This document shows, in pieces, positions 10,324-21,102 of a stretch of DNA of 64,000 nt (position 1 is the first letter of the stretch; each line of letters opens with the position of its first letter). The DNA is taken from contig JBCAML010000004.1 of NCBI GenBank assembly GCA_038503075.1, positions 2,191,149-2,255,148 on the forward strand, in the 5' to 3' direction. The stretch comes from Gyromitra esculenta. Lineage: Eukaryota; Ascomycota; Pezizomycetes; Pezizales; Discinaceae. Both the position numbers and the translations under genes were made by a program. A model generated the notes under the pieces. That model did not search any database and was not told the DNA's origin. It worked only from the letters and a program-made list of their open reading frames with translations.

Positions 10324-12309
10324 ATGGATCCCTCCGAAGCTCGGTCTCATCTACTGAGGGTTCTTACCGCCCACCAGATACCACTGGGCGACAACGATGT
10401 CTCGTGGGCATTTGGTAATCCCAAAACCGCAACCCCAGTGGTAGGCTGGATTGAGCGGTATCTTGGTAAGGATACGCTTGTATCTTTAGAAGAGGCTGAG
10501 ATGTGAGCATTCACCTCGTTGAAGAATTAAGCTATATGTTAATTTACTAATTGATGCGCAGATACAATCATCTCAAGAAAACTGGAAACCTGTTGAAGCT
10601 CCAGAAGCAGCACCCAGAACTCCCCTTAGCCCGCCCACGGTCTGAAGAATCACTGCGCGCCGAGATAGACAATTTGAAAGCATCTACAGAAATGTTAAAA
10701 CAACAAACAGCACAATTGAAAAAACAGAAAGCTAATTTAAAGACCATAAGAGAGAGAGGGAAGGCCGAGAAAGAGAAGAAGAGGAAGCTCGACGAGGAGA
10801 GACGGAAAAAGTGGCTGGCAGAGAAGGAAAATATACAGGCCGCTATCGACGATTTACTGGGAATATTAAGGGAAGAAGTCGTTGATTTTAAGCAAAACAC
10901 GAAAGCTTCAGCCATTGACTTGGAAGGAGTTGGAAAGATGCTAGAAAGTGATGACAGGGTTTTGGGGCGGCTTGGAAGATTGGCGGATGGAGTTATAGTA
11001 AATGGAGGAAACGAAGAAACCAAGGAAAATGAAGTTGTTGAGAGGGTTTCTGTGTTGGTTAGAAAGTATGCTCTCTGTTTAATCTTTTCTCTCCCTGATT
11101 TATACCCTTATCAGCCGAAATTATAGCATTCAAAGACTAACTTCAATCCCATAGGTTAGCAATGCTATCCGCCGCTGCGCTCAAAGCTCGATTAGACCGT
11201 ATGTTCCTCGAAATAGTTTCCCCGGAGGCTAGCATCAACAATGACAACGACTCGGACGCGGATGCCATTGCCGAGCTCAAACAGGACCTAGAGAGTCTTT
11301 ATTCTGATGTACCATCTGTGGCCGAAATGGCAGCGGAACAGGTTTATTTAAGACCAATCCGAAAGGAAGTAGAGAATGGAAGGAGGAAGGCAGGGGAGGG
11401 TTTGAGAATTGGTGGCACATACGTGAGTGCTGCGGCTTTAAATCTAGATAAAACCTTATTGGCGTGTGCTGACCAGCCCAAACCCAGATTTGCGATGTAT
11501 TACTACACCTACAAAAACGAAACATCTCAGCTACCGAAAGGCTAAAAAGAGAACTCGCAAAAGCAAGAGCAGTATCACAAATAATCGCCACAATCGAGCA
11601 AGAGTCCAGATCCCCTCTGAGTAAATCAGAAGAATCCCCTCCAGCCAATGGCAACCAAAGAAGGGACAGTGCCAATGATGCAAGGCCATCAACCCCAATA
11701 AAACATCCTCAGCCATTTAAAAATATGCCAATTTTTACACCGCCAAACCGTCGCCGCGGCGCAAGCATAGATCTAGGAAGAGGAGACTTTAAAAATAACG
11801 ATGATGAGTTCCCTGAGTTACGGATGCTCACATTACTTGGTGTTTCCGTGCCACCCATCCCGTCATCGAACGCGAGTATGTTCGCATCGCCTATCAAGGG
11901 TAGCCCCGGTGCTCCTAGTACCCCTGAGTTACCGTTACCGAAGTATAAATACCTAGATATTCAGGTCCGAAAGCAGTCCGAAAAGCTTCAGGCTCAGGAG
12001 CAAGATATTTCCGGGGAGGCTGAGATCCGAGAAGCAATGGATGAATTCTGGAACGTTGCCAGGATCGCTGAAAACGCATTGACAGGAGCAAACATGTTTC
12101 CTCCACTAACGAGAGAACGGGGGCACATGTCATTCGTTTCGGAAGAGCTGATCAAAGGTATAGAAGAGATCGAGAAAAAGGTTAATAGTGTTGCGAGCAG
12201 GATGGGTGGGCTGTCAAGGGGCCTGGAAGAACTTGAGAGGATGGGAGGAGATCTGCAGGGACAAGGAAGGGAAAAGAAGGCATTTGTGGATAGGTGGGGC
12301 AGGCATTAG
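10324..12309 (+). CDS. coiled-coil protein, probable HAUS3-like augmin subunit
   Basis: Four exons: 10324-10502, 10562-11065, 11155-11422 and 11488-12309, about 590 residues. All introns have GT..AG ends and phases match; intron 1 has TTTACTAAT. The N-terminal 60 residues form a compact helical segment (DVSWAFGNPKTATPVVGWIE, then LVSLEEAE). This resembles the N-terminus of HAUS augmin-like subunit 3, and the total length is close to that of HAUS3. Long Lys/Glu-rich heptads follow (about 75-190), then a second helical region with more coiled coil (about 430-585). A proline/serine-rich linker with PIFTPPNRRRGAS lies between. If the call is right it acts in microtubule nucleation on spindle microtubules via gamma-tubulin. 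The family assignment is inference. Another kinetochore or spindle coiled-coil protein is the alternative. Confidence 0.6.
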
Positions 12310-12539
12310 GGGGCTTAAGTTTGCATTTGGGGTGATATATTAGGAGTTTAAAGGGGTTTGTTTGGCGTGAAGGACTATCTCCATTATCGGCATCATCGAT
12401 ATTGGGTGCCTTCTGGTGTTTATTATTATTCTATGAGGTGTATGTAGTATGAATTATGACTAAAATGAATTATCTGTTGTTCATTCCATTGCTTTTGATC
12501 GGGGTGATTATATCACTTGCCATATCTCACCTAGGTTTT

Positions 12540-12827
12540 AAATATAAACTCATTGTTAGATATATGGTATATATCCATAGGCTTCCTAGTGCTTCATTTG
12601 TACGTCATTATTCGAGATACCGATATCGGTTCGGTCAATAGTCTCACCTACTAACGAGGGTTTCTCGGGTCAATCTATTCGGCGCCCAAAGAGCCCCCAT
12701 AAACCTGTTTATATGTGACTCCATAGGGAGTATATACATGGAGCTCTATTCCCGCTCTTCTATTCTCTTTTCTCTTCACTACTTTACTCGAGACTGAATA
12801 TCACATATCTATTCATTATATTCAACA
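12540..12827 (+). repeat. diverged LTR-like repeat, copy B
   Basis: Inverted relative to copy A at 739-1015 and similar along its length. It shows GATATATGGTATATATCC, GGCGCCCAAAGAGCCCCC, a TATATACATGGAGCTC segment, a pyrimidine tract TTCTCTTTTCTCTTC, and an ATTATATTCAACA end at 12827. The layout fits the 3' two thirds of a fungal LTR. Similarity is far from perfect, so it is old. I see no target-site duplication. Confidence 0.5.
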
Positions 12828-13325
12828 CTCGTCCTAATAGTTGGCTCGAGTGATTAATTATGATTTAGGGCAAAGATCAACCTAGACGTTATGGTAAGCC
12901 AAGGTAATACCGATAACATATTCCCTTGAGAACTTCCATATTTAAAACTATGTAGCTAAGAGGATAACGACTCAGATCTAGGTCATTGGGGCGCCGACAA
13001 CTCAAAATAGCTTAAGGGATAATTAATATATATCCGGCAAATAAGTGACATTTCTCGGGCTTGAGGATTCGGTCAATGTTATAACATAGATAGGAGCCCA
13101 AGGGGTAATTAAATACATGTATATAAACTAAGGGCGACTACTTAAGTGCTCACCACAACTAGTAAGGCCCTACCCCATAGAGGTAGAAATAATGTCTAAC
13201 GTTTCCAATCAACTATGCTTCAATCTAGTTATCCGATTTAGCGTCCCCAGCCCCCTTCCTCTTTCCGCTCGTGATTCCGTTTCTAGGGTAATAAGTCTCT
13301 AGTCCACATCCCATAGACTACGTCC

Positions 13326-13336
13326 CGTGTATTTAA
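13326..13336 (+). promoter_or_regulatory. possible TATA-like box of the HsbA-like gene
   Basis: GTATTTAAAGC lies about 80 bases before the ATG at 13409 and is followed by a pyrimidine-rich stretch and a CAAC-rich leader, a common layout for strongly expressed fungal secreted-protein genes. Inference only. Confidence 0.35.
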
Positions 13337-13408
13337 AGCAAAGTAGTCACACTTTCCTCTACTCCCGAACTTCAACACCAACCAAGACTTTTCAATAACA
13401 GCCACAAA

Positions 13409-14023
13409 ATGCTCTTTCCAAAATATATCCTCGTGGTCCTTTACACTCTCATCCTCGCTGTCCATGCAGCCTACGACATAAGCCAATTGCTGAATCACAT
13501 TGCAATAATCAACGTTGATATAAGAGACTTGAGGTCAGCAGCCGACAAGCCTGAGGGCATGCTGTGTGACATTATGATTGTCAAAGCAGTAGCAAAACTC
13601 AGAGATGATACGAATGCTGCCGCCAAAGAGGCGAACAAGGGGAAACCAAGTTCTCTCACAATAGAAGAGAGCAACAATATCAGGGCCCAAACTCAGAGCA
13701 TGGTAGTGAAGTTGGTACATGCCTTACAGCATATATCCTACAAAGTATGTTTCCCTTTTTGGTCTCCGTTCCTAAATATCGAATCGAATCGAAGTAATGA
13801 TGAACGGCTGATAAATTTGTTTCATGTAAAGGATGGTGCAGATTCCACTAAAGTTAAGCATCACATTTTGTGTCAACTGGAGAACCTTATCGAGGCGAAT
13901 ACAAACTTCTTCAACGCCCTTAGCAATAATGTTGACCCTTCGGACATGAGCACCTTACGCTATAGCCTTACAATAGTTGTTGATGCTGTTAATCGAGTAA
14001 AGAATTTGGTTGGGTATCATTAG
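13409..14023 (+). CDS. secreted hydrophobic-surface-binding (HsbA-like) protein
   Basis: Small secreted helical protein of the HsbA / cell-wall galactomannoprotein family. Family members coat hydrophobic surfaces or sit in the cell wall. The N-terminus MLFPKYILVVLYTLILAVHA is a signal peptide, probably cut near HA|AYD. The mature part has the amphipathic, Ala/Asp-rich helical pattern of the family (for example LVHALQHISYK and LRYSLTIVVDAVNRVKNL). The frame is open throughout, but 13745-13831 has GTATGT, GGCTGATAA and GTAAAG ends. It is 87 bases long and encodes a low-quality insert, so it is most likely a 3n intron. The spliced product is about 175 residues, the usual family size. Unspliced, it would be 204 residues. 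Confidence 0.7.
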   Translation: MLFPKYILVVLYTLILAVHAAYDISQLLNHIAIINVDIRDLRSAADKPEGMLCDIMIVKAVAKLRDDTNAAAKEANKGKPSSLTIEESNNIRAQTQSMVVKLVHALQHISYKVCFPFWSPFLNIESNRSNDERLINLFHVKDGADSTKVKHHILCQLENLIEANTNFFNALSNNVDPSDMSTLRYSLTIVVDAVNRVKNLVGYH

Positions 14024-16116
14024 ACCTTACCATTGTTCATCGTAAGTTACTAATTCCCGATATCTACCCCACGGACTAATCATAACATTCTTGTCAATAA
14101 TATAGGTATAAGTTGAGCGAACCTATGGATGGTGATCAGCTGGTTAAGAATCGTCGGTGTGGTCATACTAGTATTCTTGCCAGTTTTCACGAAAGTATGT
14201 CCAACTATTAGGTTCCAATAGATCCTATAAAAAAATTAAAGGACTTCATATATTGGTCGAGCACTATTCGTCGACCCTTTCCGCCTTTAATTTAGATCGG
14301 GGTTCTTAAAAGTCAGATAGTATGAGCGTAAGAGGGAGTGTTTAAATGGTTTTATACCACAATGAATCACTCAGTTACTCTAGGTATGTCTGCTCTCAAA
14401 CAAAGCCATTCTTTTCTACGTTCTAAACAACGTTTTTAAAATACTTTTTAAAATACCTTCTAACAGAAACATAATCTTGATTATTTACCCCCCAAAATCC
14501 ATTCTTACTCGCCCTATAAATCCTGCAGGCTTTACCACGTAATATTAACACTCCCAAAACAAAATATGTGTGAACCGTCCGTCACCTGCTAGTATTTCAA
14601 AGCTCCAACCTTTTCAAAATAAGAAATATAATATGTCCCTATACCGCCGTAAATATTATAGATCATCTATGGAGAGAAGATGCGTTTTCAGCTGCGGGGT
14701 TCACGTCAAAGATTCTCCTCCCTTTGCCAATCTTAACGCCACCGACGTTGGTCGTCTGACCTCTCTGTTCCCAAACGTTAGCGTTTCTCTCGCTTGTTTG
14801 CCAGATCCCGCCTTCCGATCTATCCCGTTGGACGCTCAATAACCGGAAGAGAGCGCTGAGCAGCGACATCGAAAGACGGGGTGGGGAAACGGGGCGTTCG
14901 GGGGTCCGTGCGCATATGATGATAGCGCATATCCGAGAAGCATATTTAATGCATTAAGACGGCGTATTGACGATCTTACACTTGAAATTAAGGTCAGATC
15001 GTACAAGAATGGTAAACCAAACTCGGTCTCCGGTAACCAGGAGAGGATCCTCCCACCCGCATAATGGCCAGTGACACAAACGCTATTTGAGACGGTTAGA
15101 GTTAAGGGTATCGGTAAATAGTTCCATTTTTCTTACAGCCGATACATAGTGGCATTTCTTATTTTCGATACATGTATTATTACTGATGGGTATATTCCGT
15201 AAGCTATCACTCGACCACATTTCCCGTGAGAGGTCCTCAATACCATCCTAATAAACCGAATAGAGATGGCTGCCGACTTATGAATTCTACTGACCACCGC
15301 GTCGTCGAAAACCCTAGTCCCCCACACCCCCCCACGGAAACAAAAACCAACCCTAAACGAGTGAGGTCTGATGATTCGATTAGGTTTCAGACCAAACACG
15401 ACAATAAAATTCATTTCACAGCCATAATGTGTCAGGGTCCTAAGGGACGATGATAGGAATTTCACATGTCAAAAAAAAAACACTGTTGCATCGATGGAGG
15501 GAGGGTTTCGTGCTTAAAATTCAGCCTCGATGCGTGTGTCTAGAAGGAGTGGAAACACATTCTGCACGAAACAGCCACTGAAAAAAAACCCCCCTTCCCC
15601 CCCCACAAGCTTGAAACAAAATCATTGCCACTTAGCAGCCGCTTTAAGAATCCTCCCCCTGTCTGAAAAAACGCACTCTGTGACAGGTCTAATAAAACCG
15701 GGTTCGTTGCTTTTTTTTTTGCTTTTTTTTTTAAAATTCTCTCTTCCGCTTGATCTTTTTGGATGAAGAAACTCCCGCGTGTGCCGGGTAACGGCATCGA
15801 TGAGCAGGATTGCAGAATGGGCGTTCAAAGGACGCGTTGTGACGAACAGTTTTTATTTTATTTTTATGATTGCCATCATTAAAATGCATTTACCACGAGG
15901 CAAAGCCGTCACCGATGCCAAAGTTGGTGTCAATCTGAGCTAGACATGTGTCAATGCCATCTGCCATTATTACTTGCATGATGAGTCCCAAGAAAACAAA
16001 GCGAGCTGCAGTGAACGACCAATTAAGTTTGGCAACAAAAGTAAACTTGATTCATCATTACGCCACTTCTAATTGCTTCTTTGTTTTGTGCATCATTGCC
16101 AACGACAAAGTATGAT
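14024..16116. other. gene-free region
   Basis: Short reading frames here have no family character. The region contains homopolymer tracts (A9 near 15471, poly-C near 15598, poly-T runs near 15710-15732) and one TACATGTA at 15169. The 3' flanks of the HsbA-like and pepP genes lie at its ends. Confidence 0.55.
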
Positions 16117-17814
16117 TCATGAACCATTGATGAGCTTATACATATCGTCAACCTCTTTGACGGTGGTGGTCAAGTTTTCATAGCCATTCTCCGTAATCAA
16201 AATGTTATCTGTAATATCGAGGATAATTTGTGAGTTACAATTGCTGAACACAAGAAAATAATGCTGTGACTGAACGAACCTTCAATACGAACACCCCCAA
16301 CATCCCAATATTTCTCCAAAACGTCTTTATCGATATATTTCAAGTGATTCGGATCCTCAAGATACGGCCTAATGATGAACTCACAGAAATAAATCTATGC
16401 GATCCAAAAGAAAAAAGTCAATATCTCTTGTCGTCATCATGCATCCATTTATCGGAATTCCCCTTAATTAAAGCAGGGTGCTTATGTCTTACCCCAGGCT
16501 CAACCGTAATAACTTCTCCTACTCTCAACACCCCCCTCTTTCTCAAATACCTAAACATGGTATCTTTATCCTCGTAATTTGGATTTCCTCCCGTATCGTG
16601 TGTATCCATACCTAGCAAGTGCCCAAGCCCGTGCGGCAAAAACGCACAACTCGTCCTCGCGCTCATGATCTCTTCCAGGCTTCCTGCTTTCAAGATCCCC
16701 AACTTGAGGAGCCCCTCAACCGCAACCCTGTGCGCAAGCGTGTGTATGTGATCCCAGCTTGCACCGGCCTTTGATTCCGCCATGGTTGCTTTCTGCATCG
16801 CCAAAACCAGGTCATATATCTCACGAGACTCTTTGCTGAAAGTGCCGGAGATGGGGAACGTGCGAGTAACATCAGAAGCATAATTCTCGTACTCAGCACC
16901 TGCATCAAGCAAGAGATTGAGTTTTCCCTCTAATGGTTGGTTGTTGTGAACATAGTGAAGAGTTGCCGCTGCACGCCCAGACCCGTAGATGCCATGATAT
17001 GCCTGCTTCGGTGCGCCATTCGAAATGCACCTCTCAGCAAACACTCCCTCTAGTTCTCTTTCATTATCCGCGCCCTTCACCGATGCCATCGCCTTGTGAT
17101 GCGCAAGCGTCGTGATCAAATTAGCCTTCTTGATCAGGGCCACTTCATATTCATCCTTAATCGCGCGGCAGTCTTCAATTGCCTTTTTGAGGATCTTAGT
17201 GTGCAAACTGCCTTGCACGACCTGCGGAATATCAATAGACACTTGGTTGGCGATCGCGAAGATGGGTTCAGAGGGAGAAGATTTCGCTGCGAAGGCAGAG
17301 AGATCCACATGCGGGTGAGGCGTGGAATGCTGGACGTTGTCGACATCGTATTTCGCTTGTGCTTCTGAGAGAGAAAGGGGGAGCCCAGACCACAGTACAT
17401 CGGCGGGGTTGATCGGTGGGATGTAGAGTGTTAGAATGCTAGTAGAAAGAGAGTATGTTAGATAGGAGTCTGGGAGGTCGCAGCCGGAGAGGTAGTAGAA
17501 GTAGCGACGTTGGCGGAATGGGGCTGTTGCGAAAATAGGGACAAGGATTTAGCCATCGTGATTCGTAGTGAATACTGATCATTTTTCGAGGGAAGTTGTA
17601 TATCGAAAGGCAGCGGTTCCCGTAGACGAGGAAAAAAGAGCTCACCTTCCGAATCACTATCCTCCAACAACGCAGACTTCGTGGACTCGAGGTAGATTAG
17701 TCCATCGGTGATCTCTGGATGAGCATCACGGATGTACTTTGCAACAGTCTCAGCGTGCTTCTTCGCTGGATATTTCCCAGCAAGGATCTTGTCGACTGCG
17801 GGATCAGATGCCAT
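16117..17814 (-). CDS. pepP: Xaa-Pro aminopeptidase (PEPP/AMPP type, M24B)
   Basis: Metallopeptidase that removes N-terminal residues preceding proline. Four exons: 17814-17646, 17523-16493, 16394-16280 and 16208-16117, giving 468 residues from the ATG at 17814, the usual PEPP length. The N-terminal creatinase-like domain includes [17 protein letters not shown]. The pita-bread domain supplies the dinuclear metal site: the two Asp of [18 protein letters not shown], the His of [13 protein letters not shown], the Glu of VEPG and the Glu of VRIED. Introns keep phase; the last has an AATTGTAAC-type branch. The reading frame stays open upstream to 18120. A longer form starting at 18036 (MGVRVSAVF) or 18120 would add an Arg-rich, Ser/Ala-rich presequence ending RRFYTSA, which looks like a mitochondrial targeting peptide. 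Which start is used cannot be decided from sequence alone. Confidence 0.93.
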
Positions 17815-18120
17815 GATGCTCGATCCTGTTCTCGTCACCGAGGGGATCTGTTTACAGGCAGAGGTATAGAACCGGCGATGATGGACGATGGTGTTGTTGA
17901 GAGAGACGTCACGCAAACAAGATTTAGCTTGAGATGACTGCGGGGAAATACGCCCAGACCAGCCTGTACCTTTGGCGGGGTATCCTCTGGTGGCAGCTGC
18001 CAGTGAGCGGAACACCGCCGATACCCGCACACCCATGTGAGCACCAGCAAAGAACAAGTACCGTGGGCTCTCTGTTTGTGTTTGTCCGGAATTCGGAATA
18101 CCTACATGCATTGTAACCAA
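17815..18120 (-). other. in-frame N-terminal extension of pepP, possible mitochondrial presequence
   Basis: 102 codons without a stop precede the conserved start of the aminopeptidase. From 18036 the extension has few acidic residues, several Arg, and Ser/Ala-rich amphipathic character, closing with HHRRFYTSA. Three in-frame ATGs (18120, 18111, 18036) are available. It may support dual cytosolic and mitochondrial products. Confidence 0.5.
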
Positions 18121-20292
18121 ACGCGATAGTTAGTGGTTAAATTCTCGTGTACCACGAACGCTAATCCTCATCGGTATAGCTAAACGCATGTATCTATCTA
18201 ATATATCTAAATACGGTACCGATCAAAATATTAATATTTGATTCTCTATTAGGCATATCTATCCCATACCCCACGTGTTTTCTATTAAACATTCAAGAAA
18301 AAAGAAATTATATAACTACATGTATATAAGAAATAGCAAAATGAAATTATCTGGGCGACATCCCAAGGTTGATGCTAGACAACTAAAAAAATAAGTAGAG
18401 AACGCCAAACCTCAATGCTGCACCGCCAATGCTCTGTGTATTTAGCCTCACAGGAGAGAACTTGATCCCCACAAACAAAGTGACCGAAACGAAAAAAATT
18501 AGTCGTTCCACCTATTAAGAACGCTCTGCATCATATCGTCATAAGATTGCAGCTAACGAGGCTTCAGTGACGAAACAAAAAACGCGCCGCACCACTAGTG
18601 ATTCTACTACGAACCGTATAATTCCACAATAGTGCAAGCGTGGTTTCTTTATCCAGCTCCAACCCAAGTCTCATATACACCATGTATGGATACCACCATT
18701 CCACTGAGGTCACTGTCATGCTCTTCCTTGGCAGAATCTGCATCGGCGCATATATTAGTCCCATATACGGTGTAACACTTGTTAGTAGGCATACGAACCG
18801 GAAAACATGGAGTGTGTGGCTTTCTATGCTACGGAATCCGTGCCTAATGTCGCAGCACGCAAAGCCACACCTCCCCATGTTTTCCGGTTCGTATGCTTGC
18901 TAACGAGTATAGCACTCCGACTAGCAGTGGCGCCGAAACTGCTGTGTCACCAGCTACAAGGACAATTTTGTTTCCAAACGCTAAAACGCGCTCGATCGAG
19001 CAGCGGCGAGGTCGCCAGGTAATACCAGCCATGAATTAGCGTAACAGTGATAGAACCGTCAAACCCGTGCCTTAACGAAGCTGTGGAGAGCCTAGCTGAG
19101 GTTCAAGTGTGGGGTAGCGGGGGCGAGAAGCGGTGGGGGCCAATTCTTCACATCCCTATCCTCCGGATCGATGACCGTTCTTCGTAAACGTCATTCTGGA
19201 AAAAAAATGCAAAAGAAACCCCACATTCCCGATGACATGGTTGCAAAGTACTCATGTCTCCGGATTGTCATTGCTTTTCCCTTTTATAGAAGTAGATCTG
19301 CCCACCAAAATCATCCAGCAAGACAAGCAGCTACATGTATGGTAGGTTAGCTTTTGGAGGGAGTAACCAAGAATTTGGTTGCCACACTGGAAAATTTCCT
19401 ATTGCGTAAGGACTCAGACCTGTTTCCAAGACAGGGAAAACAATAGCAATCTAGCAACATGAGTAAAATCCGGGGAAGGTCACTCGGGTTCAGCCCTGGC
19501 CTCGGAGTGTTTCTCACTCAATTGTGATTGCTCCCGCCAGCAATATAGAGTATACTCCATGTCGGCTTCACGGACTTCAATATTTGTAAATGTCAGGGGA
19601 TAGAATGGTGGCGAAACGTATTACTGCAGACAGGGAAAACGCAGGAACGAGATGAATCCCCAGCGATTAGTGCTACCAGTTCTCCTATAGATTAGGGTGC
19701 GCGAAATACAAGCAGAACCTGTTTAGGTACGTACTTACAATCAAAAGGGTTGTTTTGTTGTTGCCAAGTAACTAAGGAGAGGGCGGCTAGCCTTGTGAGA
19801 TCGTCAAGGGAGAATTCCAGAAGGGTAAATTGAGGGTACAGCTCATCGGGCCAAGTGGAAATTAGATGTGCTTAGGTACTCTAAAGATATTTCTATATTT
19901 GGAGCCTTAAGTTGGTTTTTCTCTTATCTTCGTGTTTGGACTGATTTCCTTGTTTCTTCAAGTTGGAGATGTGGTTCGGTTTGCTAGTGGCATAGCATAT
20001 CACTCGGCCGGACCAACGCTCCTGTTAGGTCGGTCGGAGAGATGTCCGAATAGGTTGTAGGACGACGGTTGTGTTTCATGGACAATTACCTGAAGGGCAA
20101 GAACGTCAGTTTGATTGCGATACTCAAGAACCGGATCAAACCTCCGCCCTTAGACAACACTCTATAACAAAAATAATTCGATCCTACTTACAATTAAAGT
20201 CCCTATTTATAGCGATTAATTATGCAGTCATCCATAGTCTATCTCGCAAAACTCACTCAATGCTGCCTATAACATCAAGGAAAGTATATACT
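18121..20292. other. gene-free region with one palindromic element
   Basis: Upstream flank of pepP, then about 2 kb without a credible gene. It holds the palindromic element at 18778-18907, TACATGTA at 18317 and 19332, and two copies of ACAGGGAAAAC near 19431 and 19630. Confidence 0.55.
18778..18907. mobile_element. palindromic MITE-like element, copy 1
   Basis: About 130 bases folding into one long hairpin. The left arm starts CTTGTTAGTAGGCATACGAA and the right arm ends with its near-complement, CTAACGAG. The loop includes GCTACGGAATCCGTGCC. The right flank is TA; the left flank is CA, possibly a mutated TA. A second copy with the same arms and loop is at 62164-62291. It has no coding capacity. 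Confidence 0.8.
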
Positions 20293-21102
20293 CTAATTCT
20301 TACTCATCCCATTAACCCCTACCCTTCGCCGTTTCCTCTCTCTCCGTTTCTTACCCTCTCCAACGCCTCCGTCCGTTCCATGGACCCAGTCCAACACCCA
20401 GAAGGTCCCGAAATTAACCGCGACCCTTTCATGATGCCAGTCATGCCTCCTCGCCAACCGCTCTATCCCCCATAGTGCATATCCCGAATGCACGGAGCAG
20501 CTCTCTAGTGCAACCATGGAAGAGAACACCCAAAAAGAAATTATGTGGCAGTCTCGCAATAACAGCAACCGTGGTAGATGCAGAGGGAGAAAGTTGGACA
20601 AGATAAACTCTATCGGGTGTGCATATTGTGCTGATAGCGCAATTGGCGCTGTAAATGCGTGATGCGTTCGGTGGATCCTTGTATATAGTCTCTTTGAATG
20701 CAGGAGACGATGCGAGTAGAAGAAGACAAGCTCGCAGGAGATGATGGAGATGAGGATGTCCTTGATGAACTTATTGGGTGTAGGGAGAAACGGTGAGATT
20801 GGACGCCCCGGGAAAAAGATGCAGAGCGCCGCTTGGAAGACTATGCCGATGAGCTGGTTTCGTAACACTACGAAAATGCAGTGCCATGTTTCGGAGGATG
20901 TTGGTGGGGACTGAGATGGCTGTATTTTATGTGTGATGGAGAATCTGGGGAATACACGGTCTAGCGAGAGGTAGGCGAAACTTGGAAGCCAAAAGTAAAG
21001 CACCTGCACGAGGATAGTCCCCACAAGCTCGATAAACAAAGGGTCATAGGAAGTGACTATGTCGGACCATTTAGTCGGTATCACTGATAATCGTGAAGCC
21101 AT
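20293..21102 (-). CDS. fatty acid hydroxylase / sterol desaturase superfamily membrane protein
   Basis: Single-exon gene of 269 residues in the di-iron membrane oxygenase superfamily (fatty acid hydroxylase domain), which includes C-4 sterol methyl oxidases, C-5 desaturases and cholesterol 25-hydroxylase-like proteins. Several hydrophobic segments occur (about 25-50, 80-105, 115-140 and 170-200). The His clusters are present in order: HRLLH, HRTHH, and late HDWHH, which bind the iron pair. The ending [14 protein letters not shown] is typical of the superfamily. It likely sits in the ER. The substrate cannot be told from sequence. It ends in a basic Lys/Arg-rich tail. No intron is needed. Confidence 0.88.
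   Translation of the reverse strand: MASRLSVIPTKWSDIVTSYDPLFIELVGTILVQVLYFWLPSFAYLSLDRVFPRFSITHKIQPSQSPPTSSETWHCIFVVLRNQLIGIVFQAALCIFFPGRPISPFLPTPNKFIKDILISIISCELVFFYSHRLLHSKRLYTRIHRTHHAFTAPIALSAQYAHPIEFILSNFLPLHLPRLLLLRDCHIISFWVFSSMVALESCSVHSGYALWGIERLARRHDWHHERVAVNFGTFWVLDWVHGTDGGVGEGKKRRERKRRRVGVNGMSKN

Larger units (their letters stand above)
12310..13408. other. AT-rich intergenic region with LTR-like relic
   Basis: No gene is seen. It holds LTR-like copy B (12540-12827), AT-rich sequence, a TACATGTA octamer at 13114, and at its right end the promoter of the HsbA-like gene. Confidence 0.55.

Noticed and set aside
20071..20475. 134-codon plus-strand frame
   Set aside because: Antisense to the fatty acid hydroxylase gene; no motif.
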